Of a stretch of 64,000 nucleotides of DNA, positions 32,499-42,160 are shown piece after piece. How positions within the stretch are numbered: the first letter of the stretch is position 1; the number at the start of each line of letters is the position of its first letter. The position numbers and the translations under genes were made by a program. Origin of the DNA: Perognathus longimembris pacificus (lineage: Eukaryota > Chordata > Mammalia > Rodentia > Heteromyidae); the NCBI RefSeq assembly GCF_023159225.1, contig NC_063170.1, forward strand, positions 29,228,301-29,292,300, in the 5' to 3' direction. The notes beneath the pieces are model-generated. The model was not told the origin of the DNA. It was given only the letters and a program-made list of their open reading frames with translations, and searched no databases.

Positions 32499-33560
32499 GC
32501 ATACATATTCCCAGATTATTTGTTGGCATATTATAATTTGAGATTTATACTAAATGAAATAGTGTCAGTAAAAGAGAGAATCATGGAACCCAGCACTATC
32601 ATTATTATTCATAGGTTTCTCCCTCACTGCCTGTGAGTTGCACTTTATCCTACTTATTGTTATGTCTCTGGCACCCAAAGCAGTGCCTGGCAGAGGGCAG
32701 CTCCTCAAGTTCACAAATGAATGCAAGTGTGTTAGATGAATAAATGAGTGAGAGAATGGGGAGAGAGGAAGATGCTTGCTTTTTGAATATGGCTAGAGAC
32801 AGTTTTTCTGCTCAGAGTCCCGTTGTCTGAACTATAGCTACTTCGAACTTTATAAATGAAGGCCTTCCTCACATACAAATGTTTTTTTCCTTGTCTTAAG
32901 GAAATACATATTCAATTGAGAAACTTTTCTGAGTGCTTCCTTTATAAAAATGTGTGTTACATGTGGCAAAAAAGAAAAAAAAACACAAAGATGAATAAAA
33001 CATTTTTTCCCTAAAGTGTGTGTGTGTGTGTGTGTGTATCTGTGTGTGTGTGTTCTGTTACAGATCTCTTGTTGTACACTCATTTCAACCTTATCTTGGC
33101 TTCAAAGATAAGGAGAGAATGGAAACATATGGGGTTTGTTGGCACACTGGGAATGAGTTGTGAATGTTGTAAGAAACACAGGAACTAGAAGATTCAGACA
33201 AGGAAAACAAGCTTTAATAAAAGGTTCCAGAATCCAGATACCTTCTTCTCCCCAACACCCACCCTCGGTGAACCATACTCCCTCCTCCCAAATGAACTTC
33301 CCTGCAGCAAACACATCTGCCAGATCTGGGGAACAGATTGGCAGAGGCTTGTTCCTTTTCTGTCAGAATGGAGGCTGTAACACAGGCTGCCTTTGGTTTT
33401 TCTCCTTGAAGATCATTCTGTTTTAGGATAGGGAAGCCATGTATACACAAGCTCTCCTTCCTTCTCTGTACAAACTCCTCACCTCCTCTACCACTAGATC
33501 CACTTCAGTGGGAAAAGCAGGCCTCTTTGTCCTCCACTCAACTCCATTTGAAGCTACCAG
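32499..33560. other. unique intergenic sequence with a (TG)n tract
   Basis: A (TG)n run lies at about 33018-33053. No gene or transposon was recognised otherwise. Confidence 0.45.
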
Positions 33561-33574
33561 AATTCATCCAAAGC

Positions 33575-33880
33575 TACCTATCTAACTATCTTCTATATTA
33601 TCTATCTCCATCATTATTTACTTTATTATCTACACCTATCATCTAGCCGTGTCTATTATCTATATTATCAGCTGTTTGATATCTGTCTATCATTTAACTA
33701 AATCTATCTTAATCCAGTCATCACATATCTAGCATCTATATTTATTGTCTATCTCTATCATATATTTATCTTTATCATCTATATTATCTCTAAACTAGCT
33801 ATATCTATTATCTAGGTATATTTATTATCTATATCTGTCTACCACATAACAATCTCTCTCTCTCTCTTTCTCTCTCGATC
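33575..33880. repeat. degenerate (TATC)n simple-sequence region
   Basis: About 300 bases of variants of CTATCTATC and TATTATCTA, ending in (TC)n. Confidence 0.8.
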
Positions 33881-33890
33881 TATGTATTTA

Positions 33891-34113
33891 TCTTCCAGTC
33901 TTGGGGCTTGAACTCAGGGCCCGAGTACTGTCCCTGAGCTTTTCCCTCAAAGCTAGCACTTTACTATTTGAGTCACATCTCCACTTTTGGCTTTTTAGTG
34001 GTTAATTGGCAGTAAGAGTCTCACAGACTTTCCTGTCCAGGCTGGGTTTGAACCACAATTCTAAGATCTCCTGAGTAGCTAGGATTATAGACATGATCCA
34101 TCAGCACCTGGCT
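33891..34113 (-). repeat. composite B1/Geo-like SINE
   Basis: Reversed composite: TCCAGTCTTGGGGCTTGAAC edge, right half, then TTCCTGTCCAGGCTGGGTTT and GAGTAGCTAGGATTATAGAC. Confidence 0.8.
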
Positions 34114-34467
34114 TTCCTGCGTATTTATGCATTGGTCCATAAAGCAGTGAAGAAAAGCAAATGTCCCTTCTCCTCTCCTGGAATTTGCATTCTAGATAGA
34201 GGTAGTAATCCAAATCAATTAGTGAAGTATACAATGTTTGGATGATGGCAAGTGCTATACAGATGAAAGTGAGGAAAGGGATGGAAGGTGTGTTGGGAGT
34301 GGGCTTCAGTATTGAAAAGGTTGCCAGGGATGTGACATTTGACTGAAGGCTAGGAAAGGAAAGAAAGGAGACATATAGAAATTGGCATACTGGGAGGAAT
34401 AGAATGTTTGGTGTATACAAAGGTGTAGAGGTGTAAAGATAATATTAAAGACTTAGAAGAGGTGCTG
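34114..34467. other. unique intergenic sequence
   Basis: Nothing recognised. Confidence 0.4.
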
Positions 34468-34692
34468 AGGTGCCGGCGGCTCATGCCTGTCCTCTACTTA
34501 GGACATTGAGATCTGAGGATCACTATTCAAAGCCAGCCTGGACAGAAAAGTGCCTGAGACGCTTATCTCCACCAATTCAGCAAAAAGCCATAAAGGAAGG
34601 TATGACTTGAATGGTAGAGGACTAGCTTTGAGTGAAAAAACTAAGGGATAGTGCTGTGGCTAAGTTAAAGCCCTAGTACTGTAAAAAAAAAA
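34468..34692 (+). repeat. composite B1/Geo-like SINE
   Basis: Plus-strand B1-like left half (GGCGGCTCATGCCTGTCCTC), right half (GAATGGTAGAGGACTAGCTT) and an A-tail. Confidence 0.75.
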
Positions 34693-35205
34693 AAGAATTA
34701 GGAAGGAGACCAGTATGGCTGAAGTGGAGACAGCAAGGGAAGGGAGAGAAGAAATTGAACATGGACGATGGTGTGGAGACAGGAAAGCACTTTCAATGTC
34801 CTTGATATGTATTTGGAGATGGAAAGCCTTTGGAGAACTGAATGGGGTGACATGACCTGATTTATGTGTAGTGTACAATTGCTTATGGCTTGGTGAATAG
34901 ACGAGGGATAGATGTGGGGAATCTGTATGTGAGAATTGGGGTGGAAGCAGAGCAATCACTTGGGACATGTGAAACAAATGGTATTTACATGGCTTAGATG
35001 GGAGCAGGTGACATGGTGAGCAAGGGAAGATTCTGGATTTATTTGGAAGATAGTCAACAGGACATGCTGACAAGATTGGATGTGGGATGCATTTGAGAGA
35101 AAAGACTAAAGGAAGATGCCCAAGTGTTTGATCTAAGCAGCTATCTCAAGTGAGAAAGTCTGAAGGAAGAGATGGGTTTATTATTATTTTCATTTATTTA
35201 TTTTT
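34693..35205. other. unique intergenic sequence, purine-rich
   Basis: Nothing recognised. A minus-strand frame of 137 codons here has no recognisable content. Confidence 0.4.
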
Positions 35206-35407
35206 GTGCCGATGCTGGGGCTTGAACTGGAGGCCTCATGCTCTCACTGGCTTTTTTTCACTCAGGGCTGGTGCTACCACTTGAGCCACAGCTTCACTTC
35301 CAGCTATTTGGTGTTAATCAGAGATAAGAGTCTCACAGATTTTCCTACCTTGGCTGGTCAGCCTCCTGAATGCTAGGATTACAGGTGTGAGCTACCAGTA
35401 CCCAGCT
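35206..35407 (-). repeat. composite B1/Geo-like SINE
   Basis: Reversed composite from GCCGATGCTGGGGCTTGAAC to GGATTACAGGTGTGAGCTAC. Confidence 0.75.
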
Positions 35408-35758
35408 AGTGAGTGAAGGTTCATGGTGGATGCTGTTTTGAACCAGTGAGTGATATTTTTGGAACATCCCAGAAGGTTGATGAGTAGGTTGTTGGATAAA
35501 AGAATGTGTAGTTCCGTCTAGAAAGATGGGCTATAAAATTAAATTTGATCAGGTATATAAAACTGTAGGACTGAGGCCTTCCAGTAAGTTGTGAGAAAAT
35601 CCACAGGCCCACAGGGCTAAACTTTGGGATTCCTGTATATTTGGTGTTGGGGATATGATGAAAAAAAGTAAGGGAAACTTAGAAGACCACCTGTGGAGAA
35701 AACCCTAACGCCAAGGGAAGAGAGGGTTTTGTGAAGGAAGGTGAGCTGTTGCTTCTAG
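35408..35758. other. unique intergenic sequence
   Basis: Nothing recognised. Confidence 0.4.
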
Positions 35759-35809
35759 ATGAAGTAGTTGTGCTCACTATGGCAGCACACATACTACATG
35801 AAGTAGTTG
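35759..35809 (+). pseudogene. 27-nt U6 snRNA 5' fragment with 12-bp target duplication
   Basis: TGCTCACTATGGCAGCACAC and ATACTAC at 35771-35797 match the 5' end of U6 snRNA with about three changes. The G before it is shared with the flank. ATGAAGTAGTTG stands on both sides (35759-35770 and 35798-35809), as expected for an L1-mediated insertion. No U6 body, 3' end or A-tail is present. Confidence 0.75.
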
Positions 35810-36121
35810 AGGACTGACCTTGTTTAAGGGCACAGTCACACGGAGGTTCTAGTGGTCCTGATGGATGTAGCTTTGCAGGTGTGATCCAGAGTGTTCACCT
35901 CAGCTGGGAGAGTAAACATGCAGACTGTGGGGAGAGACAGCACTTCAAGTCTTGGGCAAGGACTTGCGTGGCTCACCCAGAACACTGCAGTAGGCTCCCC
36001 ACTTCAAATCTTGAGAACGTCTTTAGCCTGACACTCAAGTTCTTCACAGTTTGATCCTAACAAACTTGTAGCCAAAGCTGCTAATAATCTCTCTCCTTTG
36101 CTCCATTCTCAAATTGGACAC
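35810..36121. other. unique intergenic sequence
   Basis: Nothing recognised. Confidence 0.4.
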
Positions 36122-37228
36122 ATTGTTCTTTTTTTCTTTTATTGTCAAAATCAAGTACAGAGGGGTTACAGTTTGATATGTAAAGCAATGAGTACATTTC
36201 GTTTTCTTTTTGAAAATAACTTATTTATTGTCAAAGTGATGTACAGAGGGGTTACAGTTACATGCATTAGGCCCTGGATACATTTCTTGTACTGTCCATT
36301 ACCTCCTCTCTCTTTACCCCCCAATCCCTCTCCCCCCATGAGTTTTTTAGTTGGTTTATACCAAACGGTTTTGCAAGTATTGCTTTTAGAGTCGTTTGCC
36401 TTTTTATTCTTTGTCTTTCGATTTTGATATTCCTTTTCACTTCCCTAGTTCTAATACCAGTATATACAGTATTCAGGGTACTCAGACGAGATACAGTGAT
36501 AGTGTGGTTACAACCACAGGAAGGGGATACAAGAGGATCATCAACAAAAGAAGCTACGGTTTCACATGGCATATTGAAAGTAATTACAACAGTGATATAA
36601 CACTCATTTCCATAACATGGAGTTCATTTCACTTAGCATCATCTTATGCATTCATAAGAGCATAGTTATTGGGCTCTTGTGATCCTCTGCTGTGACTAGC
36701 CTAAACCTGTGCTAATTATTCCCTATGAGGGAAACCATAGAGTCCATGTTTCTTTGGGTCTGGCTCACTTCACTTAGTATAATTTTTTCCATGGTCTTTC
36801 ATTTCCTTATGAATTGGGCAATGTCATTCCCCTGAAAACACTAAAAGAAGGAGTAGGAGAAACACTTGGTCTCCTTGGCACAGGACGAAACTTCCTTAAT
36901 AAAGGCCCAGAAATGCTACAAATCAAAGAAAGGCTGGACAAATGGGACTGCGTCAAACTGCAGAGCTTCTGCAGGGCAAAGGACATAGCTCACTCAATAA
37001 GCAGAAAGCCCACAGACTGGGGAAAGATCTTTACCGGCCATCCAACGGACAAAGGCCTCATATCTAAAATATATGCAGAACTAAAAAAGTTAAATTGCTC
37101 CAAAACAAAGCCTCAAAGGACCACCAGCCCCCTCAACAAGTGGGCTAAAGACTTAAAAAGAGACTTCTTTGATGAGGAAATGAGAATGACCAAAAGACCT
37201 ATGAAAAAGTGCTCCATATTGTTCTTTT
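36122..37228. mobile_element. L1 with 5' inversion (twin priming) and doubled 3' terminus
   Basis: A minus-strand L1 3' UTR (36225-36829) is joined head-to-head with a plus-strand ORF2 C-terminal segment (about 36830-37217, encoding KPTDWGKIFTGHPTDKGLIS and LNKWAKDLKRDFF). The last about 80 bases of the L1 3' end occur twice (36133-36212 and 36225 onward). ATTGTTCTTTT flanks the whole at 36122-36132 and 37218-37228, a likely target duplication. Confidence 0.75.
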
Positions 37229-37442
37229 GTGGCAAGACCTTTCCCATGTTTCTGAGCCAATTACATGCTGTTTCTCTGGAAAAAGTTTCAACATCAGCCT
37301 TGTCAGCCTAATGAACATGTGGTCATTCTTGAAGAGGTAGTTCAAGGTCACCTTTTCTATTAACACCTCCTTGTCTTTCCTGGTCAAGTAGGCAAGCTCC
37401 TTTCTCTGTGTTCCTTGACCTTATATTTTTTGGGTATGTGTA

Positions 37443-37895
37443 TGTTAGGAGCCAAACTCGCAGCCTAAATTCATTCTGACCTCTGGCTGTGTTGTTATTA
37501 CCAGGATATGCTAGATGCAAGGACATTTGTTCACAGCCACTATCCGAAATTGCTTTGCTATGTCCTTTGCTATGTCCGCCTTACTATGTCCGCTGGAGTA
37601 CATTCCTATGTTAATCGACCTCATCCTGTATTTACTGTAATCAGAGCTTGCGAACTTCAAAGCCTCTTTGTGTTTTTGAATTTTAGCAACTATATGCTAT
37701 TCCCTGGTTCCAAAACTGCATATAAGCTGGAAGTTAAGAATAAACTTGACTGCAGTCTTGAGTTACAATCTTGAGATGCAGATCTCCTGAACCCCATCTT
37801 TTGTCTCTTGTCTTTTTTCTCTTATCTATCTTTCTTTTTCTTTAATCCTCGCCCCATCAATCAGGATTCCCTCTTCACTGCTGGTTGGCTCAGCA
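37443..37895 (+). repeat. provirus B 5' LTR (about 453 bp)
   Basis: Starts TGTTAGGAGCCAAACTCGCA and ends GGTTGGCTCAGCA. A TATA-like GCATATAAGC (near 37720) and AATAAA (near 37740) are in the expected order. Confidence 0.9.
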
Positions 37896-37899
37896 GAAG

Positions 37900-37917
37900 T
37901 GGCGCCCGAACAGGGAC
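37900..37917 (+). promoter_or_regulatory. provirus B primer-binding site, tRNA-Lys type
   Basis: TGGCGCCCGAACAGGGAC four bases after the LTR, a perfect 18-base Lys-3 primer complement. Confidence 0.95.
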
Positions 37918-38028
37918 CTGAAAACCTGGGATGAAGGCAGAGGACCCCGCTGAGGTAAGAGGATGTCTGATCACTTGGGAAAGAGAGTGGGAGAGAGTAC
38001 GGAAAAATATAGTCGGGAGCAAAATATA

Positions 38029-38633
38029 ATGGGACAAAGTAACAGTCGCATGCTGTATGTGCAAGCCCTTAAAGGGACGCTTCAGGCCCGGGGAGTGAAA
38101 GTTGGGCAAAGGCAGTTGGAATGTTTCTTTCACTTCATCGAGGAAATATGCCCCTGGTTCCCGGAGGAAGGAACCAATAACTTAGAAAAATTGGAAAAAG
38201 GATTCAGGAATATTATGATGCAAATGGCCCTGAGAAAACCCCAGTGGATGCTATTATTCTTTGGTATCTGGTCCGAGATTGCTTAGATCCTAGACATGAA
38301 TGGATTAAATTCAATCAGTCGATCAGAGAAACTGAACAGGGATCTGATGAGCGTTGCCCAGCCCTGGGAATGTATGCTGCTGTTTGGGAAGAGCTGAGAA
38401 AATTAATAAGATCTGAACCCAATGGGCTAGATATTAAGGAAGACTCAGATGGCTCAGACACCAAGGAGAAATTATGCAATGAGCCTACTAAACATAGATT
38501 GACCCATGCTGAGAATATGTTGAAATCAGTTATAGCTCTATTGTCACAGCTTCATCCAGAACAACAAACTCCTTTAAAGGTAGATACTGGTGAGCCCCCA
38601 CCGACAGTCCTGGCAGACTTACAGCTCTCCTAG
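38029..38633 (+). pseudogene. provirus B gag 5' fragment (matrix), frameshifted
   Basis: The likely start is the ATG at 38029, giving MGQSN, a myristoylation-type Gag N-terminus; an in-frame ATG 22 codons upstream also exists. The frame runs through CFFHFIEEICPWFPEEGT, a hallmark of betaretroviral matrix, to a stop at 38286. The homology then continues in a second frame (38244-38633, with DPRHEWIKFNQ), so one frameshift separates them. Capsid, nucleocapsid and protease are absent: the sequence changes at about 38640 to noncoding DNA. Gag would form the particle core; this remnant cannot. Confidence 0.85.
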
Positions 38634-38639
38634 ATGCAG

Positions 38640-40680
38640 GCTGCTCACAGAGGGGAGGGACCTGAGGCTAGGGAAATGCTAAAACCACCGAGGTAACTTC
38701 TCCTGACCGAGCGCTCTACTTCCATCCACAACGACAGATTTGAAACCCCAACCAGGGTGAGTAACCATTAGCCTGGAGCTTGGATTTTTCATAAAGCCAC
38801 TGGGCTAGGTCAAGGGGATCAGCTTTTGTGGGTGTTTGAAGTCAACTGATCTCTAGTTCAGCTCCGCTGGTCGCTCATCAAGTGGGGGACAGTCTAAATT
38901 GCTTCAGGAAAGCTGCTCAAGTTTGAGCCCAATCTTACATATTTGGAATATTTTTGCAGGACTTAGCTAACTTCTATGAGCGCTCAGGCAGATGAAGTTC
39001 TTTCTGTCTCTTTTTCTGCCTCTCTCTAAACTCTGCCTGCCTGCCTGTGACATAGGATGGGCTGGTGCTAGCTTTCAAAGATACCAATATTTGTTTAACA
39101 TTTGCTTTCAAAGACTTAAAGAAAGGTTTTCTATTCTTGTCATTGATGTTAAGTTTGGAGACTCAGTTAAATCCTGCTTGTTTGGCTAAATCGTAAGTTT
39201 TCTCTAGCATTGAGCACGTGGCTGACAATAGGATTGGTTGGAGTGGAAGCCTGCCCATCCCCCAGGTGACAGGCATGCCAAATTCCTGGAGGCTGGGCAG
39301 GGACTTGGAGTCCTGTGGCCTTGCATTTCAAAGGTGCCTTGCAATTTAAATGCTGGAAGATGAAGGTGCCTTACTGTGAGCTTGCTGTCTGTGTTCATGT
39401 CCTGTCTCCCATATGCTCCCCATGGGAGCTGAACTGGTTTCTCAAAATGTGGCTTCTCGGATAATCTGTGAAAATTTTGGTTTGCTGAAAATGTTTTTTT
39501 GTTTACTATCTAACCACGTGGTTCTAGAATATAGGCAAAATAATATCATTTGCCACTGGAATTCCAGAAAACTTACATGGCCAATTAAAGAACAATTCTA
39601 AGCGTGCCCCAAAGCTTGTGCACATTATCTGTATGTCTGTATCGATGTCTATGTGTTGGTAAAACTTAAAAACAAAACAAAAAACAGGTTTTAAACCCAA
39701 ACCCATCATGTTTGGGTGCAAGCAAATGTGTCTAAGAAAAACTCCAAAAAGTTCTAGTCAACAATTCTTTGATGTAGACTAGGATTTTGCTTCTCCATTC
39801 TTTTCTCTTTCCTTTTTTCCCTATGCTCTCATAAACTCTCTAAGATCAAGGGACCAGAGTCATTTTGTAACAACTGTACAAATGTGACTATTAACCTGAA
39901 TTTTCCGGACCCCAAATTAACATTTTGCTTTATAGGATGCAGGTTGACATGTGTGCTAGCTGAGTGGACCGTGGCAGTCTGTGGCTACAGGAAGCTGCCT
40001 CCACATTTGGCTCCCAAACTGCCTGGTTTGCTCAGGCAATCTAGGAGTCCTGTGAGGATTTTGACAGGCCCAGGCTGTCAAAGGCTACTACCCTGGCTCT
40101 GCCTCCCCCAAGATTAGAGTTGGGTTTATAGCAGGCCTATCATGACAGAGTTGCAACCGAGACTTATTCCAAGGTTAAAGGCACCAGAGTTATGTTTGGG
40201 GACCACAGGGTTGCATTGGGGTAGCATTGGGGTCTTCTCCCTCCATGACTCAGAAACTGTCCTGGCTGCTACAGAAAGCAGACCTGGTTGGCCTTCAATC
40301 TGTGTGGATTTTGTGACTAGAAAGATGGTTAAAGGCCCAAGCCTTCTAAAAATCTGTTAAAAAATTCCTTTAACCAGTCTGTGTAGAAATTTACAGGCAA
40401 GAAGCAGGATGTGTGACAGCCTATCCAGGGAGCTCTGATATGCTACTACCACCTTATCCAGATGCAAGCCATCTCTCCTGCTGGCCTGCTAATTTGGGAT
40501 GGAAGACACAGCCACTTCAGATCCACTGAAGCAAAGACTTTCATTGTTATTCATTTGTTTTCTCTTTCACGTGCCAGTAAGGTAAGGTTAAAAATATGAT
40601 TTGATTTAATAGCCACATGGACCTCATCCAGTCTGCTGTTCTCTAAGTGTTACAGCAGAACTCTGGCAAGTATTTGTTAG
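38640..40680 (+). mobile_element. provirus B: noncoding module replacing gag 3' end, pro and most of pol
   Basis: About 2 kb with no retroviral coding sequence. From about 39078 to 40679 it matches the interior of provirus A and element C (for example GAAAGGTTTTCT near 39122, TCTCTAGCATTGAGCACGTG near 39202, CCTTGCATTTCAAAGGTGCC near 39319, GTTCTCTAAGTGTTACAGCA near 40639). The match stops at about 40679, where reverse-transcriptase sequence starts. The module lies in the same sense relative to the provirus as in A. Confidence 0.7.
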
Positions 40681-40689
40681 TCATATTTG

Positions 40690-41130
40690 AGGTCCTTATT
40701 ATTTTACTAGCCAAAAATTACAGATTAAGACTTCTCTTTTGCGTACTTTGCATGACTTTCAAAAATTTCTGGGAGATATTAATTGGCTTCGCCCTTATCT
40801 TAAGTTATCCACAGCTGAATTAAAACCCTTATTTGATCTATGAAAGGGGGACCCTGACCCTACATCTCCCAGAGAAATGACAACTGAAGCAGCCGAAGCC
40901 TTAAGCATAGTAAATTCTGCTATTTCTTCCCAACATGTAAATTATATTGATTACTCAGCCCCCTGGGAAGCATATATTTTAACTACACCTCATTCCCCAA
41001 CAGCGGTCCTCTGGCAGAAGGGACCCCTTTTATGGCTTTCCTTACCTGCTACTCCTTCAAAAGTGCTAACTCCCTATTATAAATTGGTAGCCACCTTAGT
41101 TCCATATGTGCCGTGTGGAATCTTGTAAGT
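40690..41130 (+). pseudogene. provirus B pol remnant: reverse transcriptase thumb/connection
   Basis: Reads [20 protein letters not shown] in one frame and then EAAEALSIVNSAISSQHVNY, both typical of the betaretroviral thumb and connection. The fingers, palm and YxDD region are gone, replaced by the upstream module. A stop (TGA near 40842) breaks the frame. Confidence 0.8.
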
Positions 41131-41149
41131 ATCTTGGATGAGATCCACA

Positions 41150-42160
41150 GGTTATTTACATACCCTATACTTTACAACAGCAAGAATGGCTTTATATTTA
41201 TTGTGATTCCTGGGCCATTGCTTGGGACAATTTTATGGGCATAATTTCACATCATTGTCCCTCCAACAAATTACTTCACTTTGCCTCTTCTTACCATTAA
41301 GTGAGGGCAATGTTATTGTGGATGAAGCTACTCAAATTTTTCTCACTCAAATTGACTTAGCAAAGGAATCACATGCTGCCCACCATCAAAACAGTCGTGC
41401 CTATGTCAGCATTTTCATATCACACATGAGGTGGCTCGTCAAATTGTAAAAACTTGTCCCAACTGTACTACCTTCCTACCTGTGCCCTCCAATGGTATTA
41501 ACCCTCAAGGCTTAGTGGCCAACCATGTTTGGAAAATGGATGTTACCCACATTCCCTCTTTCAGACGGTTCTGCTTTGTCCATGTTACCATCGACACTTA
41601 CTCTAATTTTATTATGGCTACTCCTCTTAGTGGGGAAGCTAGCAAACATTGTAGCTCCCATGCCTTATGCTGCTTTGCTACTATGGGACTTCCTAAACAA
41701 ATTAAAACTGATAATGGTCCAGGATATGTTAGATGAGCTTTTCAAACTTTTTGCAAATCTTACCAAATTGTTCACTCTACAGGAATTCCCTATAATCCTC
41801 AAGGTCAAGGAATTGTTGAATGGGCCAACGGTTTGTTAAAACACCAAATTTCTAAATTAAAAGGGGGGGGGGAATTATACCCCTTCTCTCCTGTTAATAT
41901 TCTTTTTCTCATGCTTTATTCGTACTAAATTTTTTAAATTTGGACTGCAATGGCTACTCCGCAGCACAGCAATTCTGGGAAAAGAGAGAGCAAAGAGCTT
42001 TTGCCCAAGTTAAGTGGAAAGATCCTTTAACAAGTGCTTGGCACGGGCCTGATCCAGTATTGACATGGGGTCGAGGACATGTCTGTGTTTTTTCACAGGA
42101 TGAAAATGATGCCTGCTGTCTACCTGAGTGTTGCGTTCGGATTGTGGAAGCTCATCAGAA
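41150..42160 (+). pseudogene. provirus B pol remnant: RNase H trace and integrase
   Basis: Most of RNase H is missing. Integrase follows in broken frames: a zinc-binding trace with CPNC (41431-41520), catalytic-core pieces VWKMDVTHI and IKTDNGPGYV (41530-41736), then a core end trace near 41780-41830, and the C-terminal domain VKWKDPLTSAWHGPDPVLTW at about 42010-42100. A poly-G run at 41860 marks another break. The C-terminal domain overlaps the start of env in a different frame, as in betaretroviruses. Confidence 0.82.

Noticed and set aside
34660..35073. 137-codon minus-strand frame
   Set aside because: Low-complexity Ser/Pro/His composition, no known motif, and it starts in a SINE tail.
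36122..37228. 165-codon plus-strand frame as a host gene
   Set aside because: Its sequence is L1 ORF2 C-terminus in the inverted part of a twin-primed L1.
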